A stretch of DNA of 7,037 bases, taken from the NCBI GenBank assembly GCA_947175225.1, contig CAMWLX010000183.1, forward strand, positions 1 to 7,037, read 5' to 3'. The notes below the pieces were generated by a model. The model did not search any database. It was not told the DNA's origin and worked only from the letters and a program-made list of their open reading frames with translations. Made by a program: the position numbers and the translations under genes. The stretch comes from an uncultured Porphyromonadaceae bacterium. GTDB taxonomy: Bacteria; Bacteroidota; Bacteroidia; Bacteroidales; Muribaculaceae. Positions 1 to 5,946 of this stretch are shown piece by piece (the first letter of the stretch is position 1; each line of letters begins with the position of its first letter).

Positions 1-5
1 TAGTG

Positions 6-13
6 TAATTTTG
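6..13 (+). promoter_or_regulatory. Bacteroidetes-type -7 promoter element of the leu operon
   Basis: TAATTTTG matches the Bacteroidetes primary sigma factor -7 consensus TAnnTTTG exactly. Transcription would begin a few bases downstream, around position 18-20, giving a leader of about 70 nt before leuC. The partner -33 element (TTTG) would lie left of the window and cannot be checked. If the site is real, leuC is the first gene of its transcript and no leuA gene is cotranscribed from immediately upstream. The eight-base match in AT-rich DNA is suggestive, not proof. Confidence 0.55.
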
Positions 14-60
14 CACAAATATTGAAGAATCCTCTTTTGTAAAGAGCAAAAAAGGTTTCA

Positions 61-78
61 ATGGGTAAATATATTTAA
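61..78 (+). other. Possible five-codon leader ORF (MGKYI) before leuC
   Basis: ATG GGT AAA TAT ATT TAA forms a tiny open frame in the leuC leader. It is preceded at 48-55 by the purine run AAAAAAGG, which resembles a ribosome binding site at usable spacing. Its stop codon (76-78) overlaps the AAAGGA (77-82) that serves leuC, so translating it could affect leuC initiation. It carries one isoleucine codon and no leucine codons, so it is not a classical leucine attenuator peptide. A six-base hairpin (CTCTTT 32-37 with AAAGAG 41-46) lies just upstream. Chance occurrence is quite possible. Confidence 0.22.
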
Positions 79-91
79 AGGAATAAAAGAT

Positions 92-1486
92 ATGGCTAAC
101 ACTCTTTTTGATAAGATTTGGGATCGGCATGTGGTGCAGCATGTGGAGGATGGTCCCGAGCAGCTCTATATAGATCGCCTCTACTGCCACGAGGTGACAA
201 GTCCGCAGGCATTTGAAGGAATGCGCAGAAGAGGCATAAAATGTTTCCGTCCGGGAAATATCTTCTGTATGCCTGATCATAATACTCCGACGCACGACCA
301 GAACAAGCCGATAGAAGACCCGGTCAGTAAGACGCAAGTGGATACACTTGCACAAAACGCGAAGGATTTTGGTCTTGAACACTTCGGGATGATGAATCCT
401 AAGAATGGCATCATCCACGTAGTAGGACCTGAACGTGGTCTTTCTCTGCCGGGAATGACAATCGTATGTGGCGACTCCCATACTTCCACTCACGGAGCTA
501 TGGGTGCGGTAGCTTTTGGTATTGGTACTTCAGAAGTTGAGATGGTGCTGGCAGCTCAGTGTATACTTCAGCAGAAACCGAAATCAATGAGGATAAATAT
601 TGAAGGGAAGTTAAGCAAAGATGTGACGGCAAAGGATGTGGCTCTCTATCTGATGTCGAAGCTTACTACTTCCGGCGCTACCGGTTATTTTGTGGAATAT
701 GCTGGTGAGGCAGTGCGCAACCTGACTATGGAAGGTCGCCTTACACTATGCAACCTTTCTATCGAGATGGGGGCACGAGGAGGTTTCATAGCACCAGACG
801 AAGTGACTTTCGAGTATATAAAGGGACGCGAATATGCCCCAAAAGGAGAAGAATGGGATAAGGCAGTTGAATATTGGAAGACTTTGAAGAGTGGAGATGA
901 TGCTGTCTTTGACAAGGAATTGACATTCAATGCTGAGGATATCGAACCGTTTGTCACCTATGGTACTAATCCCGGAATGGGAATTGGAATTACACAGACG
1001 ATTCCGACTCTTGATACTGTGCCGGAAGCAGGAAAGGCATCTTATCTAAAGAGCCTTGACTATATGGGATTTAAGCCGGGTCAGAAACTTTTGGGCACTC
1101 CGGTGGATTATGTATTCCTTGGAGCATGCACCAACGGAAGGATTGAAGATTTCAGGGCATTTGCATCTATTGCAAAAGGGAGGAAGAAAGCCGAAACTGT
1201 CACGGCTTGGCTCGTACCCGGAAGCTGGATGGTCTATGACCAGATTAAAGAGGAGGGGCTTGACAAAGTGCTTGAGGAGGCCGGTTTTGAGATCCGTCAA
1301 CCGGGTTGCTCCGCTTGTCTTGCCATGAACGATGACAAAATTCCTGCCGGAAAACTTGCGGTGTCGACTTCCAACCGAAATTTTGAGGGTCGGCAGGGAC
1401 CCGGTGCGCGTACAGTGCTTGCAAGTCCTCTTGTGGCAGCGGCAGCCGCCGTGACCGGAGTAATCACAGATCCGAGAACTCTATAA
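92..1486 (+). CDS. leuC: 3-isopropylmalate dehydratase, large subunit
   Basis: Large subunit of isopropylmalate isomerase (EC 4.2.1.33), a cytoplasmic 4Fe-4S hydro-lyase of the aconitase family. With LeuD it interconverts 2- and 3-isopropylmalate for leucine, and in organisms with citramalate synthase it also isomerises citramalate. The 464 aa are the usual full length. The aconitase signature VCGDSHTSTHGA lies at about residues 125-136. The cluster ligands are Cys346 (in GACTNGR), Cys406 and Cys409 (in PGCSAC), matching the spacing of E. coli LeuC. The C-terminal SNRNFEGRQGPGARTVLASP is also canonical. The ATG has AAAGGA at 77-82, nine bases upstream. It is first in an operon with leuD and the synthase at 2136-3707. 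The sequence is intact and nearly superimposable on Bacteroides LeuC as I recall it. Confidence 0.97.
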   Translation: MANTLFDKIWDRHVVQHVEDGPEQLYIDRLYCHEVTSPQAFEGMRRRGIKCFRPGNIFCMPDHNTPTHDQNKPIEDPVSKTQVDTLAQNAKDFGLEHFGMMNPKNGIIHVVGPERGLSLPGMTIVCGDSHTSTHGAMGAVAFGIGTSEVEMVLAAQCILQQKPKSMRINIEGKLSKDVTAKDVALYLMSKLTTSGATGYFVEYAGEAVRNLTMEGRLTLCNLSIEMGARGGFIAPDEVTFEYIKGREYAPKGEEWDKAVEYWKTLKSGDDAVFDKELTFNAEDIEPFVTYGTNPGMGIGITQTIPTLDTVPEAGKASYLKSLDYMGFKPGQKLLGTPVDYVFLGACTNGRIEDFRAFASIAKGRKKAETVTAWLVPGSWMVYDQIKEEGLDKVLEEAGFEIRQPGCSACLAMNDDKIPAGKLAVSTSNRNFEGRQGPGARTVLASPLVAAAAAVTGVITDPRTL

Positions 1487-1506
1487 CCCCATAACCTTAT
1501 AACCCT
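1483..1506 (+). repeat. Three tandem 8-bp repeats ATAACCYY at the leuC stop codon
   Basis: ATAACCCC (1483-1490), ATAACCTT (1491-1498) and ATAACCCT (1499-1506) are contiguous copies of an octamer whose first six bases are identical. The first copy contains the leuC stop codon TAA (1484-1486). The array fills the start of the leuC-leuD gap and runs directly into the hairpin at 1506-1529. It may have arisen by strand slippage; no function can be assigned from sequence. Confidence 0.75.
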
Positions 1507-1529
1507 CAAATTTTGTTTGCAAAATTTGA
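1506..1529 (+). promoter_or_regulatory. Intergenic hairpin between leuC and leuD
   Basis: TCAAATTTTG (1506-1515) and CAAAATTTGA (1520-1529) are perfect inverted arms of 10 bp around the loop TTTG. The structure ends 10 nt before the leuD ATG at 1540. It has no U-tract, so it does not look like an intrinsic terminator. Within an operon, such a stem could set mRNA processing or decay boundaries, or limit access to the leuD start; that is inference. It is AT-rich, so its stability is moderate. Confidence 0.6.
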
Positions 1530-1539
1530 ATATAAAGAT

Positions 1540-2139
1540 ATGAAACAGAAATTCGATATCATAACAAGCACATGTGTGCCACTTCCATTAGAAAATGTTG
1601 ACACTGACCAGATAATTCCAGCCCGCTTCCTCAAAGCTACCACTCGAGAGGAAAGCTTCTTTGGAGAAAATCTTTTCCGCGATTGGCGATACAATTCTGA
1701 CGGCTCTATAAATAAGGATTTTGTGCTTAATGATCCTAAATATAGCGGAGAGATTCTCGTAGCAGGAAAGAACTTTGGCAGCGGATCGAGCCGCGAGCAT
1801 GCTGCGTGGGCCATCGCAGGATATGGCTTTAGAGTGGTGATCAGCAGTTTTTTTGCCGACATTCACAAAAACAATGAGCTTAATAATTTCGTGCTCCCGG
1901 TAGTGGTCAGCGAATCATTCTTGGCAAATCTTTTTGATTCGATAGATAAGAATCCTAAGACTGAGGTAGAAGTGGATCTGCCTAATCAGAAAGTGACCAA
2001 CAAGGCGACTGGAGAGAGCGAGAAGTTTGAGATAAATGGCTATAAGAAATATTGCCTTATGAATGCTCTTGACGACATCGATTTCTTACTTGAAAATAAG
2101 GATAAGACAGAAGCTTGGGAGGAGGCGGCTAAGGCGTGA
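1540..2139 (+). CDS. leuD: 3-isopropylmalate dehydratase, small subunit
   Basis: Small (swivel-domain) subunit that pairs with LeuC to form the isomerase. The 199 aa from ATG 1540 begin MKQKFDIITSTCVPLPLENV, the N-terminus expected for Bacteroidetes LeuD. The conserved substrate-loop motif GKNFGSGSSREHA lies at residues 76-88, and the early DTDQIIPARFL motif at 21-31 is typical. An upstream in-frame TTG at 1513 would add nine residues, but it lies inside the intergenic hairpin and those residues are not family-like, so I reject it. TAAAG stands just before the chosen ATG. The gene follows leuC by 53 bp, and its stop overlaps the next start as GTGA (2136-2139), implying translational coupling. 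It looks intact. Confidence 0.95.
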   Translation: MKQKFDIITSTCVPLPLENVDTDQIIPARFLKATTREESFFGENLFRDWRYNSDGSINKDFVLNDPKYSGEILVAGKNFGSGSSREHAAWAIAGYGFRVVISSFFADIHKNNELNNFVLPVVVSESFLANLFDSIDKNPKTEVEVDLPNQKVTNKATGESEKFEINGYKKYCLMNALDDIDFLLENKDKTEAWEEAAKA

Positions 2140-3707
2140 CGGCTCCCACTGAAAAACAAGGGCTGAATGGACACTCCGTGAGTGTCGAAATTATGGACAC
2201 CACGCTTCGCGATGGGGAGCAGACTTCAGGCGTGAGTTTTGTGCCTCATGAGAAATTGATGGTGGCCCGTGCTCTGCTTAATGACCTGAATGTAGACCGG
2301 ATTGAAGTTGCATCTGCACGAGTGTCGGAAGGGGAGAAGGATGCCGTCACGAGAATATGCAAGTGGGCTCGTCAGTCGGGATTCCTGCACCGAATAGAAG
2401 TGTTAGGTTTTGTCGACGATGGGACTTCACTCAATTGGATCAACGATTGCGGATGCGTCAATATCAACCTTCTATGTAAGGGTTCGGAAAACCATTGTCG
2501 CAACCAGCTGAAGAAAACTCCAGAGGAGCATTTCGAAGATATCCGGAGAAATATTCGTATGGCTCTAGAGATGGGCATAAGTGTGAATGTGTATCTCGAG
2601 GATTGGAGCAATGGCATAAAGAACTCGCCGGATTATGTGTTTGCGATGATGGATGCCCTTAAAGACTGCGGCATAAAGCGCTTTATGCTTCCTGACACTC
2701 TCGGCATCCTCAACCCGTTGGAGTTGCTGCTGTTCATGCGAAAGATGGTTAAGCTTTATCCCGGAGTGCATTTTGATTTCCATGCCCACAACGACTATGA
2801 CCTCGCTATATCAAATGTGTTGGCTGCTGTGCTTGGAGGGTGTAAAGGAATTCATACCTCTGTAAACGGTCTTGGCGAGAGAGCCGGAAATGCTCCGCTT
2901 GCAAGCGTGCAGGCTATTCTGAAAGATCAGTTTAATGCGCACACCAACATCAAGGAGGAGCGACTCAATGATGTCAGCCGAATGGTGGAGAATTATTCCG
3001 GCATAGCTATACCGCCCAATCGTCCGATCACGGGCGACAGCGTTTTTACCCAAGTGGCTGGCGTGCATGCCGATGGCGACAACAAGGCAAATCTTTACTG
3101 CAATGATTTGCTTCCCGAACGCTTTGGCAGAAAGCGTGAGTATGCCCTTGGCAAGAATAGTGGAAAGGCTAATATCCTTAAGAATCTTGAGGAACTTGGG
3201 CTGGAACTCACATCTGAACAGACACGGAGAGTGACGGAGCGTATCATTGAGCTTGGCGATAAGAAAGAGGTAGTCACACAGGAAGATCTGCCATATATAG
3301 TGTCGGATGTGCTTAACAGTGTGTCGCAAGCTGAGCATGTGAAATTGCTAAGCTATATGGTGAGCACTGCATATGGGTTGAAACCTATGGCAGCCTTGAA
3401 GATAGAGATTAATGGAGAGACGCATGAGGTGAGGGCTTCCGGTAATGGACAATACGATGCCTTTGTGAAAGCTTTAAAACAGCTATATAAGGAGAAGCTT
3501 GGGCGTCGCTTCCCTCATCTTGCCAATTATGCTGTCTCAATTCCCCCCGGTGGACGCACTGATGCCCTTGTGCAGACGGTCATCACCTGGGAATGGAACG
3601 ACCGGATATATCGCACACGTGGCCTTGATGCCGACCAGACAGAAGCGGCAATCAAGGCAACTATAAAAATGCTTAATCTGATAGAAGAAAATATGGGCGG
3701 GTCGTAG
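2136..3707 (+). CDS. cimA: Probable (R)-citramalate synthase (2-isopropylmalate synthase family)
   Basis: A 523-aa acyl-CoA condensing enzyme of the HMGL-like family with a C-terminal LeuA-type regulatory domain. It probably condenses pyruvate and acetyl-CoA to citramalate, the first step of threonine-independent isoleucine synthesis. The TIM barrel begins with DTTLRDGEQ (Arg25, Asp26). Metal ligands His216 and His218 sit in HAHND, and the second signature NGLGERAGNAP is at 244-254. The regulatory domain spans about 400-515. The sequence reads close to Leptospira interrogans citramalate synthase as I recall it: with a constant +9 offset, the recalled pocket residues Leu81, Leu104 and Tyr144 become Leu90, Leu113 and Tyr153, and Asp304/Asn310/Leu311/Tyr312 become Asp313/Asn319/Leu320/Tyr321. 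GTG is the chosen start: GGGAGGAGG lies at 2117-2125 and the first in-frame ATG (residue 20) would cut into the barrel. Automatic annotation would often call it leuA. The family is certain; the citramalate specificity is likely. Confidence 0.8.
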   Translation: MTAPTEKQGLNGHSVSVEIMDTTLRDGEQTSGVSFVPHEKLMVARALLNDLNVDRIEVASARVSEGEKDAVTRICKWARQSGFLHRIEVLGFVDDGTSLNWINDCGCVNINLLCKGSENHCRNQLKKTPEEHFEDIRRNIRMALEMGISVNVYLEDWSNGIKNSPDYVFAMMDALKDCGIKRFMLPDTLGILNPLELLLFMRKMVKLYPGVHFDFHAHNDYDLAISNVLAAVLGGCKGIHTSVNGLGERAGNAPLASVQAILKDQFNAHTNIKEERLNDVSRMVENYSGIAIPPNRPITGDSVFTQVAGVHADGDNKANLYCNDLLPERFGRKREYALGKNSGKANILKNLEELGLELTSEQTRRVTERIIELGDKKEVVTQEDLPYIVSDVLNSVSQAEHVKLLSYMVSTAYGLKPMAALKIEINGETHEVRASGNGQYDAFVKALKQLYKEKLGRRFPHLANYAVSIPPGGRTDALVQTVITWEWNDRIYRTRGLDADQTEAAIKATIKMLNLIEENMGGS

Positions 3708-3725
3708 CGACTCTCCCATTTTTTT
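3693..3725 (+). terminator. Intrinsic terminator of the leuC-leuD-cimA operon, overlapping the cimA stop codon
   Basis: The arms ATGGGCGGGTCG (3693-3704) and CGACTCTCCCAT (3708-3719) pair over 12 positions with one G-U and one mismatch. They enclose a three-base loop TAG that is the cimA stop codon, and a run of seven T (3719-3725) follows. The 5' arm therefore encodes the last four residues MGGS. On the opposite strand the hairpin is followed by the T-rich ATTTTCTTCT, so it may also serve the convergent gene ending at 3757. Confidence 0.88.
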
Positions 3726-3756
3726 ACTCAGCTTCCGCTTCCGAAAGTTGAATTTA

Positions 3757-4944
3757 TTATTTCAGGTGCTCAGTTGCTTTGTAAGCACCGAGACTTCCGT
3801 ATTGAGCGGCAGCTTTGGCATATTGGGCAGCTTTTGCTGCATCTGCCTTTGTTCCCTTTCCGTTCTTATACATATATGCAAGTCTGGAATTGACAAGTGC
3901 CAGAACTGTCTTGGGGAGTTTGCCGTCGCGTGCTATCGGTTCATAGTAGTGTAGCGCCTGTGCGTAATTCTGATTCAGGTAATCTCCGTTGAAGTTCATG
4001 CTCCCGAGGTATAACCGAGCCCAATCATCACCTTTTTCTGCGGCAGTCTCCTTTGCTTTGAGACCTTTGAGGAAACCATCCTTATAGACGGGCTCATTCT
4101 TCATATTCTGCATACTGTTGACGGTTGAGATCCAGTATAGTGCGAGTTCACCGTCTTCTGCAGCTTCCCCTTCGCCGAAGCTTTCACCATTAAGGGTGCG
4201 TCCGAGAGTGGCACGTGCCGTGTCGTCGCCGAGATCACCGGCTATATAGAGCCAGAAGAAAGCTTCCGGATAGTCGATCGAACCCCCACCGCTTGCGCGT
4301 AGATTATGTCCATACATGCTTGCTCCTCGTGGATAACCCTGAAGGGCACTCTTGTGGAAATATTCCCTTGCCGTGGGGATATCCGTCTTAACGCCTCTGC
4401 CTTGGAGATACATAGCACCTAATGCCATGTTCCCGAATCCGAATTCCAATGGATTGCATTTCTCGAAGTATGACTTTGCTTTTTTGAAGTCATTTTTATT
4501 GTAGTAATAAAGTCCGAGATAGGCATTTGCATCCTTATATCCGGCATTGGCTGCGGCTTGAAGCAATTTCTCTCCTTCTGCTGCCTTGCTGCTGAACTGG
4601 GGAGTAAGTGCATATAGCACCCCAAGTTCTGTGACGCTCCGCAGATCACTTTCAGACACTACTGACTTCAAGAGTTTTTCAGAGACTTCAGGACTTCCTG
4701 TCTTATGATAGAGAGCGAGGCTGACGACACTGTCGGCGGATATTTTGCCTTTGGAATAAAGACCGGAGACAGAGTTTACGATTGAGTCTTGCTTCTGCTG
4801 GCCCATTTTGTAGGGTTGTTGCTTTTTTACAGTCTGATGGGTCTGTGCATGATTGCGCAAAAGGGTCATAAGGCTTTCCTTTATGTCGGCATTGGCTGAC
4901 ATAGCAGCGAAGATGAGGCTGAGAAGGATGATTGTCTTTTTCAT
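3757..4944 (-). CDS. Exported Sel1/TPR-like repeat protein
   Basis: A 395-aa protein of unknown specific role. It starts with a clear Sec signal peptide (MKKTIILLSLIFAAMSANA, cleavage expected after residue 19) and has no lipobox cysteine, so it should be periplasmic or secreted. After a polar stretch at 20-100, alpha-helical repeats of the Sel1-like type cover roughly 104-245 and 305-390. Recognisable units include AYLGLYYYNKNDFKKAKSYF, ALGAMYLQGRGVKTDIPTAR and LAYMYKNGKGTKADAAKAAQ, with the typical alternation of small residues, GxG turns and A-x-x-Y/F helices. Such repeats are protein-protein interaction scaffolds; no catalytic motif is visible. It is a single-gene unit, convergent with cimA and separated from it by a shared terminator. 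The SDR gene upstream on the same strand is 160 bp away, so separate transcription is likely. The Sel1 assignment is solid; the function is unknown. Confidence 0.85.
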   Translation of the reverse strand: MKKTIILLSLIFAAMSANADIKESLMTLLRNHAQTHQTVKKQQPYKMGQQKQDSIVNSVSGLYSKGKISADSVVSLALYHKTGSPEVSEKLLKSVVSESDLRSVTELGVLYALTPQFSSKAAEGEKLLQAAANAGYKDANAYLGLYYYNKNDFKKAKSYFEKCNPLEFGFGNMALGAMYLQGRGVKTDIPTAREYFHKSALQGYPRGASMYGHNLRASGGGSIDYPEAFFWLYIAGDLGDDTARATLGRTLNGESFGEGEAAEDGELALYWISTVNSMQNMKNEPVYKDGFLKGLKAKETAAEKGDDWARLYLGSMNFNGDYLNQNYAQALHYYEPIARDGKLPKTVLALVNSRLAYMYKNGKGTKADAAKAAQYAKAAAQYGSLGAYKATEHLK

Positions 4945-4974
4945 AGTTTAGTGGAATTAAGGGTAAGTGTTTTT

Positions 4975-4989
4975 ATGCTTAACAAGCAT
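4975..4989 (-). promoter_or_regulatory. Small hairpin in the 5' leader of the Sel1-repeat gene
   Basis: On the minus strand ATGCTT, loop GTT, AAGCAT form a perfect 6-bp stem, 30 bases upstream of the ATG at 4944. It lies between the candidate promoter (4997-5030) and the start codon, so it would be in the mRNA leader. It has no U-tract. It could stabilise the 5' end or be fortuitous. Confidence 0.35.
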
Positions 4990-4996
4990 CCGGCTT

Positions 4997-5030
4997 CAAA
5001 AGTTTAATCTATTTGCTATACTGAGTCAAA
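4997..5030 (-). promoter_or_regulatory. Candidate promoter for the Sel1-repeat gene
   Basis: On the minus strand TTGACT (5024-5029) and TAAACT (5001-5006) are separated by 17 bp, resembling a classical -35/-10 pair. Read by the Bacteroidetes scheme, TTTG (5027-5030) precedes AACTTTTG (4997-5004), a one-mismatch match to TAnnTTTG, with a slightly long 22-bp spacer. Either reading places initiation about 45-50 nt before the start codon. Neither is a perfect Bacteroidetes promoter. Confidence 0.4.
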
Positions 5031-5042
5031 ATTTTTTTAGCG

Positions 5043-5071
5043 TGATAGTCGATATATCCTATCTACTATCA
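5043..5071. repeat. Inverted repeat TGATAGT / ACTATCA in the SDR-Sel1 intergenic region
   Basis: TGATAGT (5043-5049) and ACTATCA (5065-5071) are perfect 7-bp inverted arms with a 15-bp spacer. The spacer holds another CTATC (5059-5063), so GATAG/CTATC words occur three times in 29 bp. The element sits 34 bp past the SDR stop codon and just upstream of the Sel1 promoter candidate. No T-run follows it on the minus strand, so it is not a standard terminator. An operator-like site is possible. Confidence 0.4.
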
Positions 5072-5104
5072 TTTGTAGAGTATTCCGAAGCTTTTTTGAA
5101 ATCT

Positions 5105-5881
5105 TCAATCGAGGGTCTGGACTCCACCTCCGTTGACCATAAGAGTCTGACCTGAGATCCATGAAGACATTGGGGAGGCAAAGAAAAGTACTGCCTTCGC
5201 TATATCTGACACCTCTCCAAGACGATGGATCGGAGTGTGTGCCAGCATACGGGCCTCTATCTCGGGAGTCATTACTCCAGCGAGCGCGGCTGTGCGTGTC
5301 GCACCAGGACCTACACAATTAATACGGATTCCCATAGGACCGAAATCGTGAGCTAAGTTGGCAGACATATGGTTGAGGGCAGCCTTTGTTGAGGCGTAAA
5401 TGGCTATGCCGGGACTATGGTTGATACTGCTCATAGACGATATGTTGACGATGCTTCCGTATCCGGCTTTCTGCATGTGTGGAGTGGCAAGCTGGCAGAG
5501 ACGCCAAGGGGCGAAAACATTCATGGAATATATCCTTTCCACGTATGCTCGGTCTATATTGAATGGGCTCTCTGTGCCACCTCCGCCTCCTCCGGCATTG
5601 TTGACAAGGATGTTTATCTTTCCGTATGTATTCAAAGTGAAGTCGACAAGCGCTACCAGGTCTTCATCGACAAGCACATTGCAGGCGCAAGCCACGGCCT
5701 CGCCTCCGGCTGCCTTTATAGCGGACACTATGTTTTCCGCTTTGGCAAGAGTACGGTTGCTGACTACGACCTTGGCGCCTGCAGCGGCAAGAATCTCGGC
5801 GCATCCGGCGCCTATTCCATCACCGGCACCCGTGACTATCGCTACCATGCCGGTTAAATCAAGTAATTCCTGTGTTCTCAT
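5105..5881 (-). CDS. Classical SDR dehydrogenase, HdhA (7alpha-hydroxysteroid dehydrogenase)-like
   Basis: A 258-aa NAD(P)-dependent short-chain dehydrogenase of normal family length. The Rossmann motif TGAGDGIG is at residues 17-24 and NNAGG at 94-98. The catalytic tetrad is Asn121, Ser149, Tyr162 and Lys166, with Ser-to-Tyr spacing as in E. coli HdhA. Similarity to remembered E. coli HdhA is unusually close in the poly-Gly loop after NNAG, the LNVF-like NVF, and the C-terminal third (TPEIEARMLAHTPIHRLG, then SSWISGQTLMVNGGGVQ). That makes a bile-acid or other hydroxysteroid 7alpha-dehydrogenase activity plausible, but SDR substrates are hard to read from sequence. Unlike HdhA, the residue ending beta-strand 2 is Asn42 followed by Arg43 rather than Asp, which favours NADP(H). 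The ATG has GGAAAGAT just upstream. The nearest regulator, an AraC protein, is separated by gene debris. No steroid transporter or hydrolase is adjacent. Confidence 0.85.
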   Translation of the reverse strand: MRTQELLDLTGMVAIVTGAGDGIGAGCAEILAAAGAKVVVSNRTLAKAENIVSAIKAAGGEAVACACNVLVDEDLVALVDFTLNTYGKINILVNNAGGGGGGTESPFNIDRAYVERIYSMNVFAPWRLCQLATPHMQKAGYGSIVNISSMSSINHSPGIAIYASTKAALNHMSANLAHDFGPMGIRINCVGPGATRTAALAGVMTPEIEARMLAHTPIHRLGEVSDIAKAVLFFASPMSSWISGQTLMVNGGGVQTLD

Positions 5882-5946
5882 ATCTTTCCAACGTCATAAA
5901 CTGCAGAAGGGTTCAATCCTTTTGCAAAGGCAATTTCTTCAAGTTT
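5878..5946 (-). other. Possible third gene fragment upstream of the SDR gene
   Basis: Continuing the frame of the acyltransferase fragment past its stop gives an open stretch of 22 codons beginning KLEEIAFAKGLN. This resembles the EEIA(Y/W)xxG(F/W)I motif near the C-terminus of glucose-1-phosphate thymidylyltransferases (RmlA), but the residues that follow do not clearly fit. Its TGA (5878-5880) overlaps the SDR ATG as ATGA. It may be a scrap of a formerly upstream gene or chance coding potential. Confidence 0.22.

Noticed and set aside
20..91. Leucine attenuator in the leuC leader
   Set aside because: No run of leucine codons and no terminator hairpin with U-tract in the leader.
1513..1539. 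TTG start extending LeuD by nine residues
   Set aside because: The extension lies inside a perfect hairpin and encodes residues not typical of LeuD; ATG 1540 gives the family N-terminus MKQKF.
2811..3338. 175-aa minus-strand open frame inside the synthase gene
   Set aside because: It lies entirely antisense to a clearly functional conserved gene and has no recognisable domain.
5579..5600. Short tandem-like GCC/TCC repeat
   Set aside because: It is the coding of the poly-glycine loop of the SDR protein, also present in E. coli HdhA; not an independent repeat element.
5925..5932. TGCCTTTG as a -7 element for a separate SDR promoter (minus strand)
   Set aside because: One mismatch at a key position and the nearest upstream TTTG is about 25 bp away; too weak to call.
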